The notes: a model not told the origin generated them from the sequence alone. Counted from the first letter of the stretch, positions 1 to 12,966 are shown. The stretch: DNA of 64,000 nucleotides from Tubiluchus corallicola (GCA_030141605.1 JAQGDQ010000018.1:844501-908500), one strand, 5' to 3'. A program made the numbers and translations.

Positions 1-525
1 CAGTGGCAAAATTGTTCAAAACCTAAAGTTGAAAGTAACATTTAAAATTTATTTGCAAATTAAAAGTGCCAAAACAAACTGTCCAGCAAATATCTTCAGC
101 TATTAGTTGCATTTAGGCTACCTTTGTTGCTAAATTCGGTTTTTACACAGTCCATTTTACACACGGGAGGATTTTTCAATCATGAGCTCGGGTTTTCGTG
201 CAAACCTGTTTTCCGATAAAATAGTAGAGAATGACTTGAAAACCAGTTAACCTATTTCACATCCAGTTAATCGATTATGAAAATGTAATCGATGTTCCAC
301 CACTAATGCAATCACAAATTTTTTTGCAAGTGGTATCCAAGAATCATTAGTGGCTAAGACACATTTTTTTATCAAAAGCTGAGCAACAGTTAATGGCTTT
401 CCACACCATTCATTTCATTTGCAAGATCAGAGCACAAGGCACATAGTTTTTACACAGGAACTGTGTTGTATATTACTCCACAGAAAGTTAATTTTACTTG
501 TAAATATTATACTATCCATACTTAC
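1..525 (-). other. Argonaute intron (continues beyond window)
   Basis: AT-rich sequence after the exon 4 donor. I see no further Argonaute exon and no recognisable element here. Confidence 0.8.
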
Positions 526-707
526 TTCATGCTAGGCAAGTGTCGCATAACAACATCCAAGGCTTGAATGGCATCGTAAGGAATGGTACGCGTACGGCCC
601 TCCAGAGCTTCTTCAAGAGCATACAGACTCACCTGAGCCACCCACTTTAATGCCACTTTAAATACCCGATCTTTGCCTTCTCCAGGAAGTGTTACTTCTA
701 GTTCGGC
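526..707 (-). CDS. AGO1: Argonaute coding exon 4 (N domain to L1)
   Basis: Seen as an intron acceptor ending TTTATAG, then [11 protein letters not shown] to HLPSM, then a strong donor GTAAGTATG. It is 182 nt, enters in phase 0 and leaves two bases (AA) of the next codon. The family continues here with an RYTPVGRSFF-like segment, which is not found in bases 1-525 and so must lie further left. Confidence 0.96.
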
Positions 708-3700
708 CTATAAACACAAACATAAAATCAATATAAAAACTAACAAATAATGTTATCATACTAGTGCAACAAGAAAAGAGTGGCAGCATACTGTATCTAT
801 AAAGCTCAGTACTGATTTATTCAACTATTTGTTTGTCCTTTGCTGCAGAATCTGATGTGGTAGCCTATTTCGTTCTGTTCACTTGAAATTCAGTTAAGGA
901 ACACCAAATTTTACTTGCAGTTTTATTTTGAAATATGTAAGACTGCAAGATGTTTTGATCTTAGTCTATTAATCACGAGCAAGATATTCAGGAATAGATG
1001 CAGCAACAGTAAGGCATTGTGAAATGTGGTTATATTATACCATCAAACTATCATTGTCAAAATTTACATTCCAATAGTAAATAAGATTTAAAACAGTAAT
1101 GAATGCGAATATCAAAAAGAGAAACAAACTGGTGTCACATTCACTTCTAATGTATGCCAAAAGACTTCTTACTTTTCTAACACTCGTCACACCCCATTGA
1201 AAGTTTATTCTGTGCTAATGTCCCAACTAGAAGTTTTAATGCATTAGTGATTAAACATATATTTTGTTCCTTCACACTGTAAGAGTACCTCTAAAAAGGG
1301 CATAGAATTTTTACAACTATTTCTCAATTTAACATATTTTATAAAAAGTTGTGGCTGCAAAAAACTTTATATAGCTATACCTTATCTCTCCCAATTGGAA
1401 GTAGATCCCTGGCATACATATTCTTTCTACCGTCAAAAACAGGCTTCTGACCTATAAATATTTTCTTTGTGTCTACCTGCACCATTGTTTCTATTATTTC
1501 CCTAGAAAGCATAAAATCGTAAATCAATAAATTGAATGCGAATAAAGCAATAAATATCAATAACTGATATCTTTGGTGTGGCCATTATCATCATCATCAT
1601 TTCATCACCATCAGTTATCACTATTATCATGTCCACCAATAACATCAACAAAACAACACATGTAGTTGCAACTTTAGCTCACACAACTGACACTATGTTT
1701 CTCATCACTTTTGAATAGTAGCTTAGTTGCGATTATCAAGAAACTTCCATTTACATTAGCTCCACAACTCACTTCCTCTCAACTCACGTCCAGTTTGTCG
1801 TTTTTCACTCTTCCTTTTTTGTGCACAAAAACTGACACTGCTACAATCTTGTCTTACAAGAGGGTGATGCCCTTATACCAAAAAACCAAGGTAAATGGCA
1901 AATTAAAGTTGATATGTATACACAAAAAATATACACTCATATCTTGGTTTGCTGGACCTCGCCTTTACGAATATCGGAAGAATCGGACAAAATCTAGACC
2001 GTTAAAAGCATACTATGGACCTATGGAGACACTCCGCTGTTTCATGAGTTGAGTTCACGGGTCGTCACTTTGTTTACATCATTACATCAGTGTAACAACT
2101 TGTATATTTCTATGTATAAAAATATAGAATCAATTATGCAGAGTTATTTGAGTTAACTGCCGACAGTTTTTATACACTTTTGCAGAGAAGCAGCCCGTAC
2201 CAGACGTTTCTGAGACAATTAGGCGATTGACTCTACATTGCCGTGAGTCTAATACATGGCACCTACGGTAGTAGTTTAGTATCGGTAAATACGCACAATC
2301 GACAAATTCGGACCGACGTCATTCTGCTTTTGTCTGGCAAACCGAGATACGAGTATAGTTGATAAATCGATAGAATAATGAAAGTGTGTGAAATTCTGCT
2401 TAGTTTTTTTTGGTTTGTCACATTAAGAGTTGCATATACATAAGTGTATGTTATACCCACCTATTTACTCTACGCGGACATTTATCTGGTATAATGTTAA
2501 CATCATAGTGGTGTATATGGCCACGTGGCATCCGGATTTGAAAATGGTTAGCTCTCAGAAGTATTGGTTTGCCCTCTGTACCATGGTTTGGCCGTTGTGG
2601 ACAAGTGAACTCTTGTTGCTGCTGCTGGACGATAGGTGGCATAATGGGTGGCATCGGTGGTCGCACTGGTCCACCTGGAGGACCAGGAGGACCCCCTGGT
2701 GGACCTGGAGGTCCAGGCGGCCCAGGAGGACCTGAAAGGCAAACATAAAACTACATTAAAAACAAACAACAAGACTTCTTAACAGGTTTATTCTAAAACG
2801 TACAGTAAAGACTTACTACAAAATGAGGCGAGATCGAAAAATCTATAAAAAATGAATCGACAATAATCAGGCAATGACACCAGTGTGCATGTCAAAACAA
2901 CTTCACCGAAATTTCTAATAATGCATGCTTGAAAGTTATTTATTACTTAGTTTTAGTTTCATTATTGGTGTCATTACATTTTAATTCTACATATGAAACA
3001 AACATTTACCAGTATTATCATGCAAAGTAACAAAAGTTCACAAAGAACCCAACACTTTTTTAACTGTAAGTTACAAATTGCTTGCTTTACAAAACTGTGG
3101 TGTTCACTATTTTTGGGAATTTATTTGGTGTAAAATGTAAAATGAAGCATAGTTTTTAGGTTAGGCATATTAATTTTAATCGGTTAGTGGACGTGCTGGA
3201 CCTGATAACAAAAGTGGGTTATTGTGTCATCACATTAAAAGGGAAAAATCAATGAATTTTGAAGTAGATTTAAAAAAATTCATGAAATGAAGTTATATCA
3301 GTTGACAGCACTCTTACTTGTCTGAAAGGCTAGGGTTAGTAGAAAAGAAATTAAATAATTCTCACAAATTGTCAAGTTACCATGATGTCAGAGGCACACG
3401 ATCACAGTATGAATTAGTAGTTAAGAAATATTTTTAAGCTTACACAAGGATGAATTTTAATTTATTTTTATAAAAGCCAATAATTTGATGAGCTCTGCCT
3501 ATTTTTTGGAGAATTTAGATATCTTAACAGAAACTGCTTCAACTATTTAACAGCCGTTCAAATTTGCAACTTTAACCTAGCCTCAACTGAAACGTGAACA
3601 CACCGTGAACAATAAGAACACATGTAAATTTTGAGAATATTGAGTTACAGGTAAAAAAATCATTGATCTTGCCTTTTAACAGATGACAGGTAGCACTTCC

Positions 3701-6700
3701 ACTTATACATATATACATCAAATATAGTTTTTCACATAATAACAACACAGTAAACCAGAAGTGCACACAAAACCTGAAGAAACAGAGCAATATGCAACAC
3801 CAAACCCCAGTAGTAAGTCACCACATTTATTATACTAGTTAGTTGTTAGATGAACAAAAATAAGGTTTAGCTAACCAAGAACAAATCAAAATTTGAGCGT
3901 TTACAAATTTTAAAGAAATAATCAGTTAAAATGAATAACCCGAGTCACTGTTGTTAGTTAATGAATTATGAAATTTATTAACTAAATTTTATTAGTAGCA
4001 GCTAGTGCAGATGATAGCAAACAGAGTACATATTTTTTTGGTTAACAGGAAAATTATTACTAAAGATGTTGTGTTCAAACTATCAAATTTCCAGAAATAT
4101 TGTCTCTTTAATACCAAGAAGTGCATCTATTAATTTTAGAAAGCTTAAAAGTAGTTCAATAGAGATTTTGCAAAGACAAAACAAGTTTGTACACAACGAT
4201 GAAAGATTGTTCAGAAAATATGGATTCGTTAATGTAAATATTTGTAACTTCATATTTGTACACTGTAAAATTCTGAGTGTACCAACTTGTCCACATTGGG
4301 AAAAGATTGCAAAATTCCATATTTTCTATTAGTAAAACATCCAAGCTCACAAATAAAAGAAATCAATACAGACAAGCACAGTTCTGCACAGTAAGAAACA
4401 CCATATCACCCACTAACCACCCATTTTATAAAAAAAATATAGCTGAATATTTGATATTCAAAACATTAAAATTTTGAATATTTAAAAAAAATCAGGAGGT
4501 TTAATCCGAGTAAACTTTCACACAAAAACGTATTTGAAAAAATGACTGGGCCGTTTAAAAGCATATGGACATGATTTGTTCATGGTTTTATTGACATAGA
4601 AGCAAAAATGAAAATTTTGCTGACCTGCTGAGACAGATTCATCATTGAAGTGGAGGTGCACTGCCAGCCAGCATGCAGAGAAAATAATATATCATTTATA
4701 ATGCCATTGATATGCATATAGTGAAATAAAATCATAAATTTAATTTCAGAACATTTTTACAATTCACTGATAATTAGCAATTAATTCATTAGATGCGGGA
4801 TGCTGTCATAACTGGTTTACGAAATATCACGTAAACAATTTTTTTCCAAATGCTCTATTCTATATATTAATGATAAGCTAAATTGAATTTTGTGTAGATA
4901 TTTTTCACTAAATTACTTTCTATGCTTAAGCAGCAAAAATGATAAATACAATAAATTACTATTAAAAACTTGAACTTTAATGAAAACATATGAATCTAGC
5001 ATTACAGAAACAAAAATTTATAACACTTAATCATTAAAAATAATTAAATTCGATTCTTTCAAGAATTTAGACAATATTGTAATGATTTACATAATATAAA
5101 CTGGTAAAGGCTAATGAAGCACAAGTTCTGTATACTATACAACCTAAGTGATAAAGGGCACTCTCTGGTGGTAATAATGATGAATTGTTTATCATGTCAT
5201 TAGATATTTAATGCGAAACTGCGCTCTTTGTATAATGTAGCATCAATAGAAGATCAGTAATGCACAAAGCCCCATCAAAAAACACAGCCACAATGTGTCA
5301 CTTAAAAATCACAACACATCTTTAGGTCAATATATCAATTTATCACTAGACTCATTGTGCAAACAAACACTCATAATTATGCAATAACAGTTTAAAAACG
5401 TCGCTCGAGTCATTTGACAGAATACATATATAGAACATCTCTAGCTAGTACACATGGCTTCCTCTGCCTATGACAATCAGCCGATCAATAAGTTAAACCT
5501 AGAACGCAACACACGGAAGTGGAGCGGGTGAGCAATACACTAGTCACTCCATTATACTGAGCCGAACGGAGGAGGACATGCTGAATAATACTGTGATTAT
5601 TTAAAAACATGTGCGCGCGGACAGGAAATAGGCGTCAGCAGCCCCTATTATTTTTCACTTGGAACATCCGACCGAAGAAGGAGCGTACATGTCAAAGTCA
5701 AAAGAGTTTAGCTGGTCAAGTTAGCACAAAGGAACTTCCAGAAATTAGACGTAGTACATAAATACTATATAACACAGGAAGTCCTATTTTCGAAGAACTG
5801 AATGCATGTGATATCATAAAAATTTATATCAACTGTCAGCCACACAATTCAAATAAACCTGGTTGTGGATTTCTTGTTTTGAAAGGTGACATGCGAAAAC
5901 TCTGAATTTTTCTAAAAGACTAAAAGTGCGGATCACATTTACAGTTAAAATAAAACGAACTATGGAAACTTAAGATGCCAGAACAATAAAATTTCTACAA
6001 CGATGGTACTGTGAAAACACATCGACTGTTTTTTATCTACGTTGTTAAAAAACTTAGCTTCTTTCCAGAAGAAATAAATGAAACTGTTAATTGAACAGGT
6101 GACATGTTCATTCATTACAAGATTTCTGCTTACCCTTTCTAAGTACACCAACGTACATATTTTCAAACAATTTAGCGATTACATAAACTTTGTTAACTGG
6201 TCAGGTGCCATGAGTTTGCAGCATATCACGCGAAAGGAATATCACGAAGCCTTTATTTCACAATAAATTCATGCAGACTGTACAATATACAACGCTCTCA
6301 ATTGAAAGTCTCGTGCGTAACAGGGCTAGGGCACAATCATACACACAATCAGAAACATGACTTTCAATGCTATTGGATAAAATCCTTCACACAACTACGA
6401 CTCCTAACTACTGTATTGCAATCAAGTAAATTACACAGCATCATCTTCGAAACAAAGCCAGCAAATCAGCAATCCATAAAAGGAAGTTAAAAGTTGCACA
6501 GAAATAACGACAGGTAGTAAATGACGATGTCAAAGCAATTACAGCAGGGAACAAAGAATACTATGCTTCTCTAAATCTTGTCCAGGCCTTAGTAATATCC
6601 TTCAAATGTGAGATAAATCTGTCAACGGCTTGAGTTCCAATTGGTTATTGACCCCGCATGTACTGGCCGAATTTTTTTTAAATAAGAATCTTAATTTAAA

Positions 6701-9700
6701 GAGGAATAGTTTAAAGCATTCGTATCCCGAGACATCACCATCATCTTAAGGACGCATAAATATAAAGAAGCACAGGTCTCTCCCTCTCTCTTTGCAACTT
6801 CCACAGTACATATAGGTTAATACTTTCCCAAATAAGCTGGCAACTAACGATATCATTAATCAATGATATGTTTAATTAATAAACATATAGGTTAATCTCC
6901 CGAGCTCAGGTTTTAAAGTTTGTCAATAAGAAATGCAATCTTGAACATTAAAAGGTCAGTCTAAATGTAAATTCTAAAGGCAAATACTAAAGTTTGCCTT
7001 CTAGTAACACTCAAAAAGCACAAGCATTCTGCACTGACTAGGTCAAGAAGCATTTAAAGCAGCCATAGAGACTAACAGCTTAGTTTATTGGTTCTAAAAG
7101 TTAAGAATTAAGCAGCACTACCAAGACTGGTTAGTGTTTGGAAGGGCAAAAGGAGGCATTTTTGTAATACTGGTTTTAATGTCTATATCTAGTACAGATG
7201 CTATCTAAATACAGTAACAGATCTATGCTGTTGGCCTACCTACCTGCCAGCTTTTCAGGAGCTAAGATAATAGCACAGCTACAGAAATGTTCATGCACGC
7301 ACACGCACGCACACACACAAAGATTTTGCAAAACAGCCGTACATTTATTACGCCATTTCTTTTGTTTGACAAAATATCACTGATGCATGTAACCCATTTG
7401 CATTATTTATATAAAAGCGTACCACTTTAGTCAGAATATACCTGCATCTTAGCAAAAGATATAGTCTACAGATCACTAGTACGGATTACTAGTACAGATC
7501 AACAATTATATGAATATAGAACTTAGAAACTACACAGTTCTTCAAATTGTAACATGGATTCTCAGGTTAGTGGATACTAAAAGCATATTAATGTGGGGTT
7601 TGCAATTTGCTGACTTGAGTTAGATACAATGTGGCAACTGATTTCATAGGCTAAAATTAATTTAGAAATCTCATACTATTTAAAATTCTCAGCTAATCAT
7701 GAAAAACTGCTTAACATCCAAATTCCTACAAATTTATGCATCAGATTCGCTTCTTGGAAAGAAGCTAAAAAAAGACTTTGCATGATCAATAAAGCACAGC
7801 ATCACCGGGGACAGATTGTACTAATATGTTAGTCTTGTCATTTAGCTATTCTACCATAAGGCATAGGAAAGTGACCGGAAAAGTTAAGTGTGCTATATGC
7901 TTTAGCGGGCTGGAGTTGAGAACAATTTTGAACAGACAACCCAAAAGCCCTAAACTTGTGCGAGCATCAAAGATAATGCATCTTGCTAAAGCAAAAAGCT
8001 GAGCGACTTCTTTAAATATTTTTTTATTATTTACCAGTTATGCATAATTTATTTTTGTGTTCCTGCAGGCCTATATGTGTGTATGTGTGTGCGCGCATGC
8101 ATGTGTCTGTGTGTATAGTCAATGAAATCTTTAACATCAGGCTAACATGCTACAAAATGACAACTCATTTGTATATCTATGTAAATCCTGGACATTTTTA
8201 TAACATAAACCGAATATTAACGAATTATGGCATTTTGAACAAAGATTAGAATGCACCATAATTTAAGCCAACACCATAAAGAGGGTAAGCACTTGCAAAT
8301 TGATTGTTAGAAACAGTATAATGTGCATTTTGCTTTCTTTTTTGAGCTTTGTTCATGTCTTAGCGTATCTAATATTAACCTATGGATACACCTGCTGCCA
8401 AATTATAACCTTGCAAGAGGCCAGTTTATTTTAAAGAAAATTTATTTAAATCAAGATTTAAATTAAAGCTGGTACAGAAATACATAATAACCTGTCTCAA
8501 ATTACTTTAGCTCCCACCCTGAACAACAAATGGACATCTTATTGTTGAACTATTTCAAAATAGATAATTTTCAATACTATTTTCAAAGAAAATCAGAAGT
8601 AATTAACACAAATAATACAGAGAGCTTCAAACAAATCTGAAGCAATGCCACTCCTACTTCTTAATGGGTGACCAAATCATTTTAAATTAATACCTACAAG
8701 CCAGCACATTGAGACAATGAACAAAGTAAAAAGAAATCAAAGATACAATCAAACTGCTGAAACTGTGAAAAGCTGTTGATAAATCAAAGGTAGGAAAATG
8801 AGATCTTGAAATTTGGAGGTAGTTATTCAGGAAGTAATACCAAAAGAATGGAAGAGTATGACAATGAAATCTATATTAAAGAATAAGGCCTAAGAAGTGA
8901 GTTGAAAAATCAAAGAGGCATTTTGCTCACGAGTAATACTTCAAAGCTGTTTGAAAGGGTTATGTTAAAAGCGGAATGAAACAGAAAAATATCAGCAAAA
9001 GCATAGTTTGGCTTTTTTCAAAATTTAAACCAACAAATAGAGATTACACTGTACATGGAATACACAGTACAGAATTGACGCACTGATAGTGTTCAAAATT
9101 ACAATACATAAAAATTACTCAATTACCATGAAAATGAACATCATTTTACATTGATCTGAAGATCCGGAACTGCGCCTAAAAGAGATACGGTGCATCCCTA
9201 GAGGTATTGTTGACTAATTATTTATTTTATACAGTTGCAGTAGAAATTGCTTAATAATTCCATGGATAATAAATCCAGCTGCTTATTGATACCTCTATTG
9301 TTGGAACGGAACTGTATAATACTTTAATCTGGTAAAATCTGGTTAAACTCACCTGTATTCTATATAAAAGTGTTGCTTACTCGTCTTGCATAAGTAATTA
9401 GGTAAAACTAACATGCCAATTCTTGCTGAATGGGTACGAGAACGTTAATGACTCAGATAAATGACTGCTGAATCTTGCTGATATTAAAGTTACATGTCTT
9501 GCATCTTTAACTTGGCAAACAGCTTATCACATGCAAAGGGTAATTGCATGATAGATAACAATACATATTTTACCCAAGTTGCTTTAATTATATGAATGCT
9601 TATAAATTATTGCATTTTACTTAAAATTTTGCAAACTGCTCCTTTACTTAGTGTTAAGAATCTTGGCTTCATAAATAAACAACACGTGCTATAATAGCAT

Positions 9701-12700
9701 AGAAAATGCTACTTAATAGGTCTTTTGGTTTGTAAATCCAGCCTATTAATAAATCCATTAATTATTGAGCACGTTAAAAAGTGGATATATTAAGAGGAGA
9801 ACACTGCATTTAGAATACGATCTCGTATATATCATTGCAAACCAATCGAATTAGTTTTCATTTATGCCAAGAAGTGTTTCGATAAATTATAGCTGCAAGA
9901 CTGTCTAGTGGGTCTGTGGATGTTAGGTCTGCCAGAAAAGTATATGGTTATGCTGCATAAAATGAACAAGTACTCAGAAATGATAGCTGATAGACCTTAG
10001 AATTAACAAAGAAGTTGGCATTTGTAAATTAGTTTATCAATGTACAGTTTGAGACCCTTGATGATAAACTAAACAAAATTGATCAACAAAATATATTGAT
10101 TTTCGACAGGGAAGTTGGTATATTTCCCAGAATACACGTTGATGATATACTGGGTGTCATGTTCCGCCCTCCACTTAATAGTTCTCACATTATGCTTATG
10201 CAACATTAAGCCCTATTCATACTGTATGTTCAATTAATTGATATGTATGATATTTAGCTACTGGCAGTGATAGTTAATTGTGTTATTAAATACTGATATT
10301 TTGTTAGGATGTAGGCACCTACTAACAAACCATCTTTGGAATTCCGTCTGACCCACTCTTGTCTGCCCTATCGCGGCTGTAATGCAGTGGTGGCTAAGTC
10401 AAGGTTAACGATAGTGCACAGGTGAATAAAATTATAGCTGTTTAAGCGAGTGGCTTCTCGATGAAATTCGTTCAACACTGTCTAGATATAGACGGCAACT
10501 TGACACAGAACGAGACAGGTCGTTTACTCGTCTCTGTGAAGTTATATGTTTTGAAGAGAATGCCGTATTAGAAAGTTTCACACAAGATATGGTGTGTAAT
10601 GCACATGGTGGTACTGTGAGAGCCTAGTTGTTGTAAGCTGTGGTCGTCAACCAGAGTTGTCCAGAGATGCTGGCTTGCAGTCTGCCGTAGTGGAGTTACC
10701 CACTGACTGACAAATGATCGACCTACTACAGAACCACATCCAGGGTGGTAACAGGTACTTTTCGCTTTTGTTACGATCATAACTAACGTCGCACTGATAA
10801 CGTAAACGTCACGTATACTAGCCTAATGTTCTTCGATGCTACTTGCTGGGTCAAGACTAATTGGTAGTTTCTCTGATGAAGTTTGGAATCACAACTGTAT
10901 TCAGACGCAGAGGTTATATTACGACGTATTGCTACCGTTCTACAAACTGTTCGCTTTAAAGGAAAGGTGTTCCAAAAAATCCTAGGTACAAAGTGGGCAG
11001 ACATGAACTTTATGCAAACGTATATACCCTACTAACCCCAAGCTTTGTCAATATTGCTATATCTTTGTTATCACTGAACTTTTGCTTAAATCGAATCACT
11101 TTGGAATTTGTTAACGATTAAATTGTTTGATTAATTATTTTAATGTCTGCCATTTGATCTTTCTTTTTCTTCAATCCATTAGTGTATAGAATGCAAATAG
11201 ACCATAGTCCCCCGTATTTTTAACATCAGCCTTAGGCCGATCTGCATCCATACATTTAGTGACTATCATACTAGCTCCCTTCTGTTATGAGATGTAAAAC
11301 TAACGCAGCATGCCCCTCTTTGATTCCCCTAGAGGAAATACAGGATCAGGGTCATCACACTGGGTTTAGGTAAAGATACTAAGTCATTAAAGTGGTGTCA
11401 AACAGTAGAAATGAAAAATGAAAAAAATGACTTTTAGGTCATAGTACAAATGATAGTGCATAAAAATAGAGAGGTATCTGGCGGTGAAAACAATTTAGAG
11501 GTATGTATGAGAAATGGTATTTTAGAAGAAACAAACCAACATAAATATCTTGAAGGCTATATAACAGGAAAGTGTGATCCTTCATTAAGAATAAGTAAAA
11601 GAGGACAAAAAATGCCATATATAGCAACAGAATCTTGGAGTATATTAATAGCAAATAGCAAAAGTTGTAAAGAACGTACGAAGATTAGCATTCTCTTGTT
11701 TGAATCAATAGTAATGTGATCATTAATACATGCTACTAAAATCTGAGGTCGATTAAGTGAAGGACAATGGTATAAAACTGAAAGATGGCAGAAAGATACT
11801 ACAAGTACAATGTTAAAAGAAATGAGTTCTACAAGCTATTGGGTATCCTTAGGATTTTTAATATGGCCCAAAAGAAGAATGGTTCACTATAAACAGTTAA
11901 TGCCGCCGAGACTAATTTCTGATGATGATAAAGATGCAAAACGTACTTTTATCCATGTGGGAAAAAGAAATAAAAGGAAGTTGAACTGAAAATACTAAAA
12001 AAATTGCAGGCCAAGACAGAATTAAAAGAAATTTTGAGAGCGTAAAACAAGCAACTAAATCTAAATGGAAAAGAGAAATGAAGACAGCTATTAATAAATG
12101 CCAGATAATGACAAAATTGAGATATCTAGAAAATGCTACAGTTAAATGGAATAACCTAATGCCTAATGGAACATGTAGTAATTGTAATAAAAAAACAGTG
12201 TGTGAGATAACTGAATGGAAACTGAATATAAGTGAAAGTTAAATTTGAAAGATAAATACAAAAATGACTTGAAATGCTCACTTTGCAAAAAAACATGACA
12301 CCACCAAATACTTACTATGTTGTGAGAAGAATTTAAATATACTAAGAGGAATATGAAGTAGACGCTGCTGACCTTTGAGACAGAAAAGTTGCTAAAAATT
12401 AATAACAGAATCCAAAAATGACAGTGAGAAAGAAAATGAGTTTGGATATAGAAATATAATACTCAAGTACATATTAGAATGCTTATTGAGAATGCATTGG
12501 GCAGCGTTTGAATGCATAATTCTGGCTTGCTATTAGGGCCTTGACCTTTTTGTTGTCCTTTTAGCCTACTAACTTTGCTGCAGTAGAGTGGCCGTTATAA
12601 ATCGCCCGCCAACAAAAAATTAAAGCTTATCTGTTAATTTTTACATGTGAAGTCCGTTAAATTATGTAATTGTTGTAACAGTAACCGATATGTTTAAATC

Positions 12701-12882
12701 ATAACAAAAACTTTTTTAATTTTCTACAACAATCAAGGCTTGGCCCTTATCTGACCCCAAGACGAACCACAAAAAACGACTAAAATAGTCTGATAAGTAA
12801 TATTTGCAAAACTATTTTAACAAAAATTAGAATCTACATGAAAAAGCTCACCTCCTAAACCTGTCACAGGCGGCTGGAACAT
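526..12882 (-). CDS. AGO1: Argonaute protein (miRNA-type), 5' part; 4 coding exons, gene continues off left edge
   Basis: Argonaute proteins bind small RNAs and guide mRNA silencing as the core of RISC in the cytoplasm. Minus-strand coding exons are 12852-12882, 2461-2731, 1381-1501 and 526-707; they join in phase to about 201 residues. Residues 1-50 form a Gly/Pro-rich leader (repeated GPP, then [10 protein letters not shown] and QQQQQ). The Argonaute N domain starts near residue 51 ([63 protein letters not shown]). The L1 linker region begins with [37 protein letters not shown] and [11 protein letters not shown], where the window ends the gene. PAZ, MID and PIWI (the slicer domain) lie outside, so slicing residues cannot be judged. 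The wording matches AGO1-type rather than PIWI-clade proteins. The subtype symbol is inferred; family assignment is very secure. Confidence 0.96.
708..2460 (-). other. Argonaute introns 2 and 3 (flanking exon 1381-1501)
   Basis: Two introns, 708-1380 and 1502-2460. The larger holds a short TCATCATCAT run near 1588-1600 and an open but uncharacterised stretch at 1711-2052 that resembles no family I know. Nothing else is recognised. Confidence 0.8.
1381..1501 (-). CDS. AGO1: Argonaute coding exon 3 (N domain)
   Basis: 121 nt. The acceptor is TTTCTAG. The first base completes the split Arg codon of CPRRVNR, followed by 40 codons beginning [13 protein letters not shown] and ending DLLPIGRDK. The donor is GTATAGC, phase 0. 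Confidence 0.96.
2461..2731 (-). CDS. AGO1: Argonaute coding exon 2 (Gly/Pro leader and N-domain start)
   Basis: 271 nt. The acceptor is TTTGCCTTTCAG and the donor is GTGGGT. The exon begins with two bases completing a Gly codon, runs through a GPP-rich leader, a [10 protein letters not shown] stretch and five Gln, and enters the conserved N domain at EFTCPQRP. It ends inside the Arg codon of RRVNR. Confidence 0.96.
5398..5700. other. CpG-richer patch in Argonaute intron 1
   Basis: Contrasts with surrounding sequence by many CpG-containing words (GTCGCTCGAG, GAACGCAAC, GTGCGCGCGG, CGACCGAAG). It has no clear ORF. An internal alternative promoter or an inserted element are both possible; neither is demonstrated. 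Confidence 0.3.
7295..7319. repeat. CA-rich microsatellite
   Basis: Interrupted (CA)n with CG variants (CACGCACACG, then ACACACACAA) in Argonaute intron 1. Confidence 0.8.
8075..8115. repeat. GT-rich microsatellite
   Basis: Interrupted (GT)n with a central GCGCGCATGC alternating purine/pyrimidine stretch, in Argonaute intron 1. Confidence 0.75.
10441..10625 (+). other. Coding-like open patch, unrecognised
   Basis: A plus-strand frame stays open for about 55 codons with an unusually charged composition (for example [18 protein letters not shown]), ending at a TAG before 10628. The surrounding 10330-11000 sequence is less AT-rich than its neighbours. It has no start codon in context and matches no family I know. 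It may be a remnant of a mobile element or old gene copy. Confidence 0.25.
11381..12250 (+). mobile_element. Degenerate non-LTR retrotransposon reverse-transcriptase remnant
   Basis: Within an open stretch at 11450-11719 the translation contains [20 protein letters not shown], then [16 protein letters not shown]. This resembles the post-catalytic part of LINE reverse transcriptases, where a FKYLGS-like motif is followed by a helix and a TK..L....V segment. In-frame stops precede and follow it. A second patch near 12035-12240 reads [16 protein letters not shown] and a Cys-containing CSNCNKK. It is clearly dead and lies in the Argonaute intron on the opposite strand to the gene. Clade not assignable. 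Confidence 0.5.
12852..12882 (-). CDS. AGO1: Argonaute first coding exon (31 nt, start codon)
   Basis: Reads [10 protein letters not shown] plus one base of a Gly codon, then a donor GTGAGC. That base plus GT at the start of exon 2 gives Gly and joins directly into the GPP-rich leader. Phase agreement, a good donor, and an N-terminal MFQPP-type leader support it. It is short and 10.1 kb from exon 2, so it is inferred rather than certain; a transcript would settle it. Confidence 0.82.
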
Positions 12883-12909
12883 CTGTGATTTGTCGTTATT
12901 TCTTCATTC
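12883..12909 (-). promoter_or_regulatory. Argonaute 5' UTR part with a 3-codon upstream ORF
   Basis: Upstream of the start codon the minus strand carries a minimal ORF, ATG-AAG-AAA-TAA, at 12896-12907. A pyrimidine-rich tract ending in AAGCAG just beyond 12909 looks like a splice acceptor, so a non-coding first exon further right is likely. A uORF this close to the start codon can lower translation; this is inference. Confidence 0.4.
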
Positions 12910-12966
12910 CTGCTTAAAAGATAAACAATAATTTTCCATGCAAAATATGGCCGCTGAGTTCACGAA

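Larger units (their letters stand above)
2732..12851 (-). other. Argonaute intron 1, 10.1 kb
   Basis: Mostly featureless AT-rich sequence. Contents I can support are a CpG-richer patch at 5398-5700, a CA-rich run at 7295-7319, a GT-rich run at 8075-8115, a coding-like patch at 10441-10625 and a decayed reverse-transcriptase remnant at 11381-12250. No additional Argonaute exon was recognised. Confidence 0.75.

Noticed and set aside
1711-2052. 113-codon plus-strand open stretch
   Set aside because: Low-complexity, no recognisable motif, lies antisense in an Argonaute intron; likely chance.
2430-2735. Plus-strand open stretch rich in Trp/Arg opposite Argonaute exon 2
   Set aside because: It is the antisense shadow of the Gly/Pro-rich Argonaute exon, whose frame is supported by homology and splice sites.
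2548-2772. Two other minus-strand open frames across Argonaute exon 2
   Set aside because: They are alternative frames of the GC-rich repeat leader and run through the splice acceptor.
11439-11654. Minus-strand hydrophobic open stretch
   Set aside because: Antisense of the decayed reverse-transcriptase patch; Leu/Phe/Tyr richness reflects AT-rich codons.
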